Shown here piece by piece: positions 15,491-22,850 of a stretch of DNA of 42,731 nucleotides. How positions within the stretch are numbered: position 1 is the first letter of the stretch; each line of letters begins with the position of its first letter. Below the pieces are notes generated by a model, which saw only the letters and a list, made by a program, of their open reading frames with translations, was not told where the DNA came from and made no database searches. Location: NCBI GenBank assembly GCA_964372375.1, contig CAYJQF010000004.1, forward strand, positions 1-42,731. The letters are read 5' to 3'. The translations under genes were made by a program, and so were the position numbers. This DNA comes from SICV01 sp964372375. GTDB lineage: Archaea; Nanobdellota; Nanobdellia; Pacearchaeales; GW2011-AR1.

Positions 15491-16009
15491 ATGGAGATAC
15501 GAAAAGAGAGCGTTGAGGAAATTGATGAGGAATTAGAAGCCGAAGCACAACGTAAAGTTGAAGCAGCGCTCTTCATTGCTGGCAGATTTATGAGTGTACC
15601 GGAGCTGGTGGCATTAACTGATGTGAATCCTCTCTTATTAAAGAAAATATTAAGCGATCTTAGAGACCTGTTTGCTTCTCGAGGTATTGAACTTGTGCAA
15701 AAAGATACCTTGTGGAAAATGGATGTTGCATCTGAATATGCCTGGATGGTGAACAAACTTGCTACCGGAAGCGCGGAATTCAGCAAGGCAGAACAGGAGA
15801 CGCTCGCCATTATTGCCTATAAGCAGCCCATGAAACAGTCGGTCTTGGTAAAAATACGAGGGAATAAGGCATACGATCATGTTGCGACGTTTGTTTCTAT
15901 GGGCTTGATCCATAAGAAGCGGACTGGCCATACTGCTGAATTAACATTGAGCGAGAGTTTCTATGATTATTTCCATCTGCACCGGACTGATGCATTACTG
16001 GAGCATTAA
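15491..16009 (+). CDS. scpB: Segregation and condensation protein B
   Basis: 172 residues. Tandem winged helices are recognisable: AQRKVEAALFIAGRFMSVPE in the first, QETLAIIAYKQPMKQSVLVK followed by IRGN in the second, close to the ScpB consensus. ScpB works with kleisin ScpA and SMC in chromosome organisation; neither partner lies in this window. The N-terminus has an acidic helix (VEEIDEELEAEAQ). The GT2 gene starts 2 bp downstream and is probably co-transcribed. Confidence 0.9.
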   Translation: MEIRKESVEEIDEELEAEAQRKVEAALFIAGRFMSVPELVALTDVNPLLLKKILSDLRDLFASRGIELVQKDTLWKMDVASEYAWMVNKLATGSAEFSKAEQETLAIIAYKQPMKQSVLVKIRGNKAYDHVATFVSMGLIHKKRTGHTAELTLSESFYDYFHLHRTDALLEH

Positions 16010-16011
16010 CC

Positions 16012-17268
16012 ATGGAAGTCTATGACTTTTTAGTGTATTGCCTTGCTTATATCGGGCTGTTAGCCACTTCTTTCTATTTTATTAATCTGTTCATGTATTA
16101 TCGGAAATACAGGGATCCTGGAGAAGCAACTGATAAGACTATTTCCTTGATTGTTCCTGCCTATAATGAAGAGCAGGGAATTGCGCGAACTATCAAGTCA
16201 TTGCTTGCTCTGGACTATCCGAAGGAGAAAGTTGAAATAATTGTAGTAGATGACGGAAGTAGCGATAAGACGTATCGTATTGCCCAAACCTTTGCTTCTT
16301 CTGCGCATCCGGTGGTAAAAGTATTTACCAAGCAGAACGGAGGTAAAGCATCAGCAATGAATCTAGGCATTGGGAAAGCAAGAGGAGAGATTGTAGTGAC
16401 GATGGATGCAGACTCTTTTATCAGGCCCGCTGCGTTGCGGAAAATGATTGTGTACTTTACGAGGCCAGAGGTTATGTGCGTCTCTCCTTCCATGGGAGTG
16501 TATAAACCTAAAGGATTGTGGGGCAGAATTGTCCAGATTGAGTATTATATGGGGGTCTTTCTGAGAAAGAGTTTTGCTACGATGAACGCCATTCATGTAA
16601 CTCCGGGGGCTTTTTCCGCTTATCGTAAGCAGTTTTTTACCAAGTATGGCGGGTTTCAAGTAGGAAATATTACGGAAGATTTGGAAATGGCCTTACGCAT
16701 TCAAAGCAACCATTACGTGATTCAAAATGCGCCGAGAGCAGTTGCGTATACGTCTTCTCCTGAATCATTTAAGGCATTATTGTATCAGAGAAGACGATGG
16801 TATATCGGATTAATGAAGAATCTCTGGGTTTACCGTCGTCTCTTCGGGCTCGGGCATGGGCCCTTAGGGTATCTGGTATTGCCTACTGCCGTTACTACGG
16901 TGCTGCTTTCTGTTATCTTGACCGTGTACATGCTGATTCGAGTGCTGTTGCAGCTCAAGGATGAGCTCGTTTCTCTTAGTACTGTCAATTTCCAGTTTGC
17001 AAATTATTTTGCATTTAATACATTTCTCTTCCAAAGATTCTTTTATAGCCTGTTGAGCAGGCCGGTGTTTCTCATAGCAGTGCTCTTTATTGCACTGCTT
17101 GGATTTTATATCCTCTTTTCTAAAAAGCAGATGCTTTACAAAGAAAGTGTGCGAGTTAATTTTGTTTTATTTGTTTTCTTGTATTTATTTCTTTTTGCAT
17201 TTTGGTGGATTATCTCATTTGTCTACCTTCTCTTTAACAGGCGCGTGGCATGGAGGCAGGGCCTATGA
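16012..17268 (+). CDS. Family 2 membrane glycosyltransferase (hyaluronan/cellulose synthase-like)
   Basis: 418 residues. One N-terminal membrane segment (~7-28) is followed by a GT-A domain with VPAYNEE, VVDDGSSD, the MDAD metal-binding motif, ED in the catalytic NITEDLEM and the QRRRW motif of processive GT2 enzymes. Three or four C-terminal membrane segments follow (about 285-410). The protein should polymerise or transfer sugars from a nucleotide donor across or at the membrane. It sits between scpB and a membrane thioredoxin-fold protein (ATGA overlap), away from the main polysaccharide cluster. Confidence 0.92.
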   Translation: MEVYDFLVYCLAYIGLLATSFYFINLFMYYRKYRDPGEATDKTISLIVPAYNEEQGIARTIKSLLALDYPKEKVEIIVVDDGSSDKTYRIAQTFASSAHPVVKVFTKQNGGKASAMNLGIGKARGEIVVTMDADSFIRPAALRKMIVYFTRPEVMCVSPSMGVYKPKGLWGRIVQIEYYMGVFLRKSFATMNAIHVTPGAFSAYRKQFFTKYGGFQVGNITEDLEMALRIQSNHYVIQNAPRAVAYTSSPESFKALLYQRRRWYIGLMKNLWVYRRLFGLGHGPLGYLVLPTAVTTVLLSVILTVYMLIRVLLQLKDELVSLSTVNFQFANYFAFNTFLFQRFFYSLLSRPVFLIAVLFIALLGFYILFSKKQMLYKESVRVNFVLFVFLYLFLFAFWWIISFVYLLFNRRVAWRQGL

Positions 17269-17900
17269 GGATTCGGGAATCTCCGTACTTGCTGCGCGTG
17301 TTCCTGGCATTTCTTTTAGCAACTGTGCTTTTCGTCCTCATCTTTCTGTTTGCGTACTCGGTCTCGTATCTTAATTATAAAGGCGTAGTTGCGGAGAATG
17401 CGTTTATTCAGGATAGTTTGGCAAAGATTGATAAGGCTATAAACAACTCGACACTTTGCACTGCTACGGGGCTGTTTGAGGCTTCTGAGCGGTTGGACGC
17501 AGTAGGAAGCAGAGTTGGCTTACTGGAGACAAGACTGGGCAGCACCAATTCCGAGGTTATTGTGCAGAAAAAGAAGTACAGCGAACTTGAGTATAAACAT
17601 TTTATTTTAGTGCGGACGCTGGCGCGGTCTTGCAAGCAGGACGTGGTGACGCTTTTATTTTTCTATTCAAATGATGAAGTATACCAAAAAGAGAGCGAGC
17701 GGATGGGAATTATTCTTAGCACGTTTAAGAATGCTGATCCTCAGCGCATTTTTGTGTATTCTTTTGATGCGCAGCTTAATTTGAGTCTTATTCGTGATTT
17801 GAGAGAGCGGTATTCTGTTATGAGCGTGCCTGTCGTGATTGTGAATGAATCGGCCAAGGCGTATCCACGCACTCTTGATGAATTTGAGCGTTTTGTGTAA
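17265..17900 (+). CDS. Membrane-anchored thioredoxin-fold-like protein
   Basis: 211 residues from the ATG overlapping the GT2 stop (ATGA); an in-frame ATG at 17250 is possible. One membrane anchor (~9-32), a coiled-coil/stalk, then a C-terminal domain (VTLLFFYSNDEVYQKESERM ... YSVMSVPVVIVNES) with the beta-alpha-beta and cis-Pro-like VPVVIV pattern of a thioredoxin fold. No CxxC is present, so redox catalysis is unlikely. It is probably an accessory of the coupled glycosyltransferase; that is inference. Confidence 0.65.
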   Translation: MRIRESPYLLRVFLAFLLATVLFVLIFLFAYSVSYLNYKGVVAENAFIQDSLAKIDKAINNSTLCTATGLFEASERLDAVGSRVGLLETRLGSTNSEVIVQKKKYSELEYKHFILVRTLARSCKQDVVTLLFFYSNDEVYQKESERMGIILSTFKNADPQRIFVYSFDAQLNLSLIRDLRERYSVMSVPVVIVNESAKAYPRTLDEFERFV

Positions 17901-17910
17901 CACCATAATT

Positions 17911-17920
17911 GTTTTAAATG
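17911..17920 (+). promoter_or_regulatory. TATA box for MBF1-like gene
   Basis: GTTTTAAATG is centred about 24 bp before the ATG at 17939. The in-frame ATG at 17918 lies inside this box. Confidence 0.5.
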
Positions 17921-17938
17921 CTTGAGCAGTGTAGTTTT

Positions 17939-18478
17939 ATGGGCGTGGTTGAAGCACTAGAAGAGGGTAAGATTGTGAGAGTGCAAGAATCGTATGCGCG
18001 GCGTGAAGGCCTCTTAATTATTCGCCAGGCACTTTCTTCGCCTGTTAGTGCCCCATCATTGGTACACGTGTATGGACAGAAAGTTGCCAGTGTTACTCGA
18101 GGAGTGCGCCCGTTTGATGAGTTTAGGAAGCCTCTCAGGAAGAATAATGTTTTAGCTGATTTGTTAGACAACTTTCACTGGCTTTTACTAAAAAAGCGTA
18201 AGGAGCAAGGATTAACCAGGAAAGAAGTTGCGAAGTCCCTACAAGTACCAGAGTATGATCTTAAGCTGATTGAGAATGGTGTCTTGCCAGGAGATAACTT
18301 TATTCTTGTCAATAAGCTGCAGGAGTACTATAAGATTAATCTGCGGAAAGACGGCAGGGATTTTACGAAGCCTGTACTTCCGAACATGCGAGTCCATGAG
18401 GAAGCAGATTTGGTTAAGGAAGCAGTAAAAGGAAGCGAGCAGGGCGTTTCAGGGAATGAGATTGAACTGGATGAGTAG
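17939..18478 (+). CDS. MBF1-like XRE-family helix-turn-helix protein
   Basis: 179 residues from the ATG at 17939; the upstream ATG at 17918 adds seven residues but overlaps the TATA-like box. The central HTH (LLLKKRKEQGLTRKEVAKSL, then QVPEYDLKLIENGVLPGDNF) matches the Cro/XRE domain of archaeal multiprotein bridging factor 1. The zinc ribbon normally at the N-terminus of archaeal MBF1 is missing; no cysteine pairs are present. MBF1 associates with the ribosome or transcription machinery in archaea. The acidic tail (SGNEIELDE) is probably flexible. Confidence 0.75.
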   Translation: MGVVEALEEGKIVRVQESYARREGLLIIRQALSSPVSAPSLVHVYGQKVASVTRGVRPFDEFRKPLRKNNVLADLLDNFHWLLLKKRKEQGLTRKEVAKSLQVPEYDLKLIENGVLPGDNFILVNKLQEYYKINLRKDGRDFTKPVLPNMRVHEEADLVKEAVKGSEQGVSGNEIELDE

Positions 18479-18544
18479 AATTGAGTTAAGAGCCCTCTAG
18501 CAAACTAAGGGGCATCAAAAGAATATCAAACGCAATTAGCTTAT

Positions 18545-18670
18545 ATGACAACAGTGTATCATATTAAAGATAACTCTCTTACTCCTTTTCTTGCTAGAAT
18601 CTTCATCTCTACAGCAAGCTGTAAGGCATTAGAGGAGAGTAACGCTTTCTTTCGAAAGCTTTATAAATGA
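18545..18670 (+). CDS. Possible 41-residue microprotein
   Basis: Open frame MTTVYHIKDNSLTPFLARIF to KLYK, ending inside the rpoL TATA box. No promoter or ribosome-binding site stands out. The rest of 18479-18658 shows only a weak GC hairpin around 18491-18514 that may end the MBF1-like transcript. Treat as speculative. Confidence 0.25.
   Translation: MTTVYHIKDNSLTPFLARIFISTASCKALEESNAFFRKLYK
18659..18668 (+). promoter_or_regulatory. TATA box for rpoL
   Basis: CTTTATAAAT is centred 25 bp before the ATG at 18689. Confidence 0.7.
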
Positions 18671-18688
18671 TTTTAGGGAAAGAAGAGT

Positions 18689-18940
18689 ATGCAGGTTAGT
18701 GTGGTGTCTGAGGATAAACATGAAGCGGAACTTCAGCTTGATAGTGTAACAATTGCTGAGATTTTGCGCGTGTATGTACATGAGCAAGGAGTTGAATTTG
18801 CTGCTTGGAGACGGGAGCATCCGAGCAAGCCGGTGCTGTTTAAGATTAAGAGTGCCGGCAGTGTCAGTAAAGTGGTCGGGGATGCCGTTGCAGCTATCAG
18901 CAAGGAGTTGCAGCACTTACGGTCGGGATGTAAGAAGTAA
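18689..18940 (+). CDS. rpoL: DNA-directed RNA polymerase subunit L (Rpo11)
   Basis: 83 residues, slightly shorter than the usual ~90-95. The pattern of an N-terminal beta strand (EAELQLDSVTIAEILRVYVH), the VEFAAWRREHPSKPVLFKIK core and a C-terminal helix (VVGDAVAAISKELQHL) matches Rpo11, the partner of Rpo3 in the polymerase assembly platform. The canonical H-T-L-x-N-x-L helix is degenerate here (TIAEILRVYV). It appears monocistronic, with its own TATA box. Confidence 0.82.
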   Translation: MQVSVVSEDKHEAELQLDSVTIAEILRVYVHEQGVEFAAWRREHPSKPVLFKIKSAGSVSKVVGDAVAAISKELQHLRSGCKK

Positions 18941-18944
18941 ATAG

Positions 18945-18980
18945 GTTTATTAATCCCTTTTTCTTAGTGTTGTAAGGAGG
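18945..18980 (+). promoter_or_regulatory. Promoter and Shine-Dalgarno of first microprotein
   Basis: TATA-like GTTTATTAAT (18945-18954) is followed by AAGGAGG (18974-18980), 9 nt before the ATG at 18990. This is a leadered gene, unlike most in the window. Confidence 0.7.
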
Positions 18981-18989
18981 TATAGTACG

Positions 18990-19160
18990 ATGTGTAAAAG
19001 CTGGTGTGAGGCAATCCTGGCGATTGTCATTCTTGTTTTCTCTTTATGGAATAGCTGGGCGTACTCACAAGGGGTTGTCATTATTGCAGCGATTGTATTG
19101 CTCGTGCATTCATTCACGTGCAAGCAATGCTTTGCTGGCGACATGAAGCGCAAGCGATAG
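18990..19160 (+). CDS. Tandem membrane microprotein A (56 residues)
   Basis: MCKSWCEAILAIVILVFSLW begins the protein. Two hydrophobic segments (~8-20 and ~28-41) are bracketed by cysteine pairs: Cys3 and Cys6 at the N-terminus, and CKQC in the C-terminal tail before a basic end (MKRKR). It has a strong Shine-Dalgarno, a T9 run after its stop, and a paralogue directly downstream with the same layout. No family recognised. The paired cysteines at both ends suggest metal binding or disulfides. The longer minus-strand frame across it is a shadow. Confidence 0.75.
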   Translation: MCKSWCEAILAIVILVFSLWNSWAYSQGVVIIAAIVLLVHSFTCKQCFAGDMKRKR

Positions 19161-19164
19161 AGTG

Positions 19165-19179
19165 AAGCGCTTTTTTTTT
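19165..19179 (+). terminator. T-run terminator after microprotein A
   Basis: AGCGC-type GC stretch followed by nine T residues (19171-19179), directly upstream of the next promoter. Confidence 0.55.
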
Positions 19180-19184
19180 GCACA

Positions 19185-19226
19185 GGTTTATTAACCTTTT
19201 TTTCCTAGCGGGAGTATGAAAGGAGG
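19185..19226 (+). promoter_or_regulatory. Promoter and Shine-Dalgarno of second microprotein
   Basis: GGTTTATTAACC (19185-19196) then AAAGGAGG (19219-19226), 5 nt before the ATG at 19232. The arrangement and wording closely copy the promoter of microprotein A. Confidence 0.7.
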
Positions 19227-19231
19227 CATTT

Positions 19232-19408
19232 ATGGAGTGCAATTGTAGAACGATAGAGATTATTCTGGCAGCGCTTGTTCTCGTGTTTTACTTCTGGGAA
19301 ACGCCGGTTTCAGGATGGATTGTGGTTCTTGCAGCGATCGCGTTATTAGTCCATGCTTGTACGTGCAAGAACTGTCGTATATCAGGAAGAGCAGCGAAGA
19401 AGCGTTAA
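19232..19408 (+). CDS. Tandem membrane microprotein B (58 residues)
   Basis: Paralogue of microprotein A: MECNCRTIEIILAALVLVFY, a short loop, GWIVVLAAIALLVHA, then CTCKNC and a basic tail (GRAAKKR). It shares Cys near the N-terminus, the IxLLVH motif and the CKxC after the second hydrophobic segment. It is preceded by its own TATA and Shine-Dalgarno sequence. Unknown function; probably an integral membrane hairpin. Confidence 0.75.
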   Translation: MECNCRTIEIILAALVLVFYFWETPVSGWIVVLAAIALLVHACTCKNCRISGRAAKKR

Positions 19409-19428
19409 ACTGCTTGTAGTAGCATTAT

Positions 19429-19440
19429 TTTTATATACTT
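19429..19440 (+). promoter_or_regulatory. TATA box for radB
   Basis: TTTTATATACTT is centred 25 bp before the ATG at 19459. Confidence 0.65.
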
Positions 19441-19458
19441 TGTCTGTAAGTAGCAGGT

Positions 19459-20151
19459 ATGTCTAAAATTTCTGCGGGAAGCTACGATTTAAATACGTGG
19501 CTATTTGGCGGCTATGAAAGTGATATTGTAACGGTTTTGTATGGAGCTCCCGGAACAGGGAAAACTAATTTCTGTCTGCTGGCTGCGGTTTCTCAGGCAA
19601 AGAAAGGAAATAAAGTAGTATATATGGATACTGAAGGAGGATTTAGTATAGAACGAGTGAAGCAAATCCTGGGAAAAGAAAGCAGTGCTGACGATGTTTT
19701 GAGGAATATTTTATTATTAAAACCCACTTCTTTTCAGGAGCAGAAGAAGGCTTTTGAGACTCTGTTGGAGCATCTGAAGAAAGAAGTTTCACTCATTATT
19801 GTGGATGGGATGACTATTCTCTATCGGCTTGACTTTGCTTCTGCACGAGAAAAGAATGAAGATGCAATACGGAACATTAATGCCGAGTTGGCAAGGCAGA
19901 TGAGGAATTTAGCGGAAATAGCACGAAAAAGGAATATTCCTGTTCTCGTGACCAATCAAGTCTATACCTGGGAGCGGGAAAGCAAAATGGTTGCCGGTGA
20001 CGTATTAAAGTATTGGGGAAAGTGTCTCATTGAACTTACGTATGAACAGGGAAGGCGCGTTGCATATGTACGAAAGCACCGGAGCATGAAGGAAAAAGAA
20101 TTAGTATTTTACATCAGCAACTCTGGGATCAAGAAAAAAGGATGGCTATAG
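19459..20151 (+). CDS. radB: DNA repair and recombination protein RadB
   Basis: 230 residues, standard for the archaeal RadA paralogue that lacks the N-terminal DNA-binding domain. Walker A is GAPGTGKT (29-36) and Walker B is LIIVDGMT. The RadB core continues through QMRNLAEIARKRNIPVLVTN and the C-terminal AYVRKHRSMKEKELVFYISN. RadB binds DNA and modulates homologous recombination. The Wzz-like gene follows with its own TATA, so functional linkage is not implied. Confidence 0.93.
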   Translation: MSKISAGSYDLNTWLFGGYESDIVTVLYGAPGTGKTNFCLLAAVSQAKKGNKVVYMDTEGGFSIERVKQILGKESSADDVLRNILLLKPTSFQEQKKAFETLLEHLKKEVSLIIVDGMTILYRLDFASAREKNEDAIRNINAELARQMRNLAEIARKRNIPVLVTNQVYTWERESKMVAGDVLKYWGKCLIELTYEQGRRVAYVRKHRSMKEKELVFYISNSGIKKKGWL

Positions 20152-20156
20152 ATATA

Positions 20157-20166
20157 CTTAAATATC
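20157..20166 (+). promoter_or_regulatory. TATA box for wzz-like gene
   Basis: Contains CTTAAATAT, centred 25 bp before the ATG at 20186. Confidence 0.6.
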
Positions 20167-20185
20167 ATTATTTGGTTATGGTTCA

Positions 20186-21034
20186 ATGAATGATGAACTT
20201 TCTGCTAAAGATATTCTTGCGGTAGTACACCGGCAGAAATTATTTATTCTTCTTACTACTCTCGCTTTTGTAGTCGCAGTAGGCATTGTTTTACTGCTCT
20301 GGCCGAAGACGTACGAGTCGGAATCTATAGTCCAGCTTGCTGCTCTCGGTTCTTTGGTAAGTAATAATAAAGTTGTTGATAACTTAGTTTTCAGTGGGGT
20401 GGCGGCTAAAGCGCTCATGGAAAGCTCAGTGGTATTGCAGCCTGCAGTCATTCTCTTTTCACAGGAAGTAGGAGATAACATTTCGCTTCAAGATTTCAAG
20501 AAAAAGCATCTTACGGTTGAGATTTATAAGCAGATTATCGGCAGAGATGAAGAGGAAACTAATTATCTTACTGTTACGGTCAAAGCACCTACCTCTACGC
20601 TTGCACTCGAAGTGAATGCACTTATCCTTTTACACTTCTTAAACTATACGCGGCCGTTTTACAATCGTTCTTTGCAGGTGTATAAAGACGATTATACGCG
20701 CACTAATGAGCTTATTCAGAGTGTGCAGGAAGCTATTGACATCACGGAAAAACAAATTCATGACCTGGAAATCAATAAGGGAATAGGAAGCGCTTCCGAT
20801 ACCCTTTTGTTAACAAAAACACTCGCTGATTATCGCAGCCAGCTCTTGTCTTTATATGACCGAAAGACTAAAATTGAGGTTGTATTAGCCGACCAGCGCC
20901 GCTTTAAGGTGGTAAGCGAGCCTGAAGCACCCGAGCATTATTCGAGTCCTCCGACAGGAGTGATTTTACTTGTTTCACTGGTTGTAGGCTTCCTTGGCTC
21001 CTTGGCAGCAAGCTTCGTGCGCGAAGAGCTTTAG
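20186..21034 (+). CDS. Wzz-family chain-length determinant-like protein
   Basis: 282 residues. Topology is typical of Wzz/polysaccharide co-polymerases: N-terminal membrane segment (~20-39), a large extracytoplasmic region with a coiled coil (~165-230), and a C-terminal membrane segment (~255-275) preceded by a Pro-rich stretch (PEAPEHYSSPP). No kinase domain is fused. It should set polymer length together with Wzy. Its stop overlaps the convergent phosphoglycosyltransferase gene by 4 bp (TTAG), placing it at the edge of the polysaccharide cluster. Confidence 0.85.
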   Translation: MNDELSAKDILAVVHRQKLFILLTTLAFVVAVGIVLLLWPKTYESESIVQLAALGSLVSNNKVVDNLVFSGVAAKALMESSVVLQPAVILFSQEVGDNISLQDFKKKHLTVEIYKQIIGRDEEETNYLTVTVKAPTSTLALEVNALILLHFLNYTRPFYNRSLQVYKDDYTRTNELIQSVQEAIDITEKQIHDLEINKGIGSASDTLLLTKTLADYRSQLLSLYDRKTKIEVVLADQRRFKVVSEPEAPEHYSSPPTGVILLVSLVVGFLGSLAASFVREEL

Positions 21035-21666
21035 TATGCACCTTTTGCTTGGACTACTGCAAAAGGAGTTCGGCAGAGAATACTAAGATCTTTAAGCAGG
21101 GAATGTTGTTGGGCATACGCTACTTCCATACGAATGCGCTTTTCAAACGGGATTAATGATCGCCCGTGCACTTGCCAATAGCCGGTAATTCCCGGCTTAA
21201 CGCTGTTCATGATGGTGAGCAGCTTTGCGTTTGCCTTCTTTTCTTTCTTATATTTCTCAAATTCAGCACGCACGAGCGGTCGTGGCCCTATCATACTCAT
21301 CTCTCCTTTTAACACGTTAAGTACTTGCGGGAGTTCATCAAGGGAGTATTTGCGGATGAAGAATCCAAGCGAGGTTATCCTTGGATCAGAGAGCATTCCC
21401 TTTTGTCTTCTATATTGTAGACTGTATAATTGAGACTTTGATTGTACGTGGTTCATCGTGTCAGCATTAGTTATCATTGTTCTGAACTTGTAAATCTTAA
21501 ATTGTTTTTTATTTTTACCCATTCTCTTTTCTGTATATATGGGAACATGACCATCAAAAAGAAGGATAGCAAGGCTTGTAAGAAGAATGATTGGCCAGGA
21601 TAGTGCGAGTAGCAGGGAAGCGAATGCTACATCAAGTAAGCGCTTGGCAAACAGGTTGTAATTCAT
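21031..21666 (-). CDS. Initiating polyprenyl-phosphate sugar phosphotransferase
   Basis: 211 residues: one N-terminal hydrophobic segment (~12-36) and the bacterial sugar transferase domain (PGT, PglC/WbaP type). Signatures are EKRMGKNKKQFKIYKFRTM, the YSLDELPQVLNVLKGEMSMI helix and IGPRPLV, then SVKPGITGYWQVHGR. The conserved catalytic Asp-Glu is present (LDEL). It transfers a sugar-1-phosphate from a nucleotide sugar to the lipid carrier, the first step of repeat-unit assembly. It is last in the minus-strand operon, 5 bp after the preceding GT gene. Confidence 0.93.
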   Translation of the reverse strand: MNYNLFAKRLLDVAFASLLLALSWPIILLTSLAILLFDGHVPIYTEKRMGKNKKQFKIYKFRTMITNADTMNHVQSKSQLYSLQYRRQKGMLSDPRITSLGFFIRKYSLDELPQVLNVLKGEMSMIGPRPLVRAEFEKYKKEKKANAKLLTIMNSVKPGITGYWQVHGRSLIPFEKRIRMEVAYAQQHSLLKDLSILCRTPFAVVQAKGAY

Positions 21667-21671
21667 CTTCT

Positions 21672-22850
21672 TTACAGAAATCCTCGTTTTTTAATCTCTT
21701 TCATTAGCTGAGCAGTGAGGAATTTCCAGTCATGGTGCAGTGCACTCTTTCTGTTTCGTCTTCCTATCTTCTCAAATGAGCTGCGTGCGTAATACGCTTT
21801 CTTTATTGCATTTTTGAGACTTTCTTGGTTGTATGGTGAGAAAAGAAACCCATTTTTCCCTTCTTGTATGTATTTTCCCGCATCTCCTAGTGGAGTTGCC
21901 AGTACTGGCTTGCCAAGTGCAAGATACTCATAGAGTTTGAGGGAGGAAAAATAGATGTTTTTCTCATACTGAGGGAGATAGCCGGCATATCCTATATCGC
22001 ACGCTTGCAGAGCGCCAGGTATAGCTGCATGTGGAATCTGTCCTAGGAAACGGACATGACGAAGACCAAGCATCTTTACTTTAGTTTCTAACTTTTTTCT
22101 TTCTCTGCCTTCTCCTATAATGTCTAGACCTATGGTAAGGCCTTCAGCTTGTAATGCCGCAAGTGCAGTACATACGGCGTCGAGGTTTTGCCATTTTACG
22201 AGTGAGCCGGCATATCCTATCGTAAATCGCTTGCTTTTTTTACTATAGTCTGGCTTGAATTGTTCAGTATCAACGCCGTTTGGAATAACTATAATTTTAT
22301 TTTTCGGCAGATGATATTCTCTGATAAGGATTTGCTTTAGTTGTTCACTCACACACACAATAAGGTCTGCTTGCTGGTATGCGCGCGCTTCAAACCATTT
22401 TGCAAGCTTTGTGAAGAAGAGCGTTTTTCCTCGGCCTTCAAGGGCAAGAGGAGCATTTGTTTCGAGAATCCATGGAATACCTTCTCGTTTGAATCTACTT
22501 CCAAGCTCTTGGAATACTCCCAAACGTTCATAGACAAAGTCTACTTTTTTGTTTATTTTTTTCCATGCAGCATATTGTGCAATAGGGCGTAAACATACAC
22601 GCAGCATATCAGAAAGTATAGGTACTCCGTGTATAGTGGTGGCGTTTGTTTTTACTAAATATCGGCTTAGGAAAGGAGTAATCTCATCTCCAGCAATCCA
22701 TGTTTTTACTGCTATTCTTTGTTTTTTCAAACCAGCAAGAAATCCCTTAATATGCGCGCGCTGGCCAGCACCATACGCCCGTTCATATAAAGAAATGTGC
22801 GGAGCGCTTGAGAGGTAGCCTATCGTTATATTTTTAGTTTGTTTTATCAT
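21672..22850 (-). CDS. GT4-family glycosyltransferase (1)
   Basis: 392 residues with a GT-B fold. The C-terminal nucleotide-sugar domain shows IGYAGSLVKWQNLDAV, IIGEGRERKKLE and the acceptor/donor motif LKLYEYLALGKPVLATPLGD. The N-terminal domain has the Gly-rich loop (YGAGQRAHIKGF). It presumably adds a sugar to the lipid-linked repeat unit on the cytoplasmic face. It overlaps the upstream GT gene by 17 bp. Confidence 0.9.
   Translation of the reverse strand: MIKQTKNITIGYLSSAPHISLYERAYGAGQRAHIKGFLAGLKKQRIAVKTWIAGDEITPFLSRYLVKTNATTIHGVPILSDMLRVCLRPIAQYAAWKKINKKVDFVYERLGVFQELGSRFKREGIPWILETNAPLALEGRGKTLFFTKLAKWFEARAYQQADLIVCVSEQLKQILIREYHLPKNKIIVIPNGVDTEQFKPDYSKKSKRFTIGYAGSLVKWQNLDAVCTALAALQAEGLTIGLDIIGEGRERKKLETKVKMLGLRHVRFLGQIPHAAIPGALQACDIGYAGYLPQYEKNIYFSSLKLYEYLALGKPVLATPLGDAGKYIQEGKNGFLFSPYNQESLKNAIKKAYYARSSFEKIGRRNRKSALHHDWKFLTAQLMKEIKKRGFL

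Noticed and set aside
18479..18658. Possible tRNA or structured RNA upstream of rpoL
   Set aside because: No cloverleaf or box elements found by eye; only a weak GC hairpin near 18491-18514.
18950..19183. 77-residue minus-strand frame
   Set aside because: Antisense to microprotein A, which has a TATA box, Shine-Dalgarno and a paralogue.
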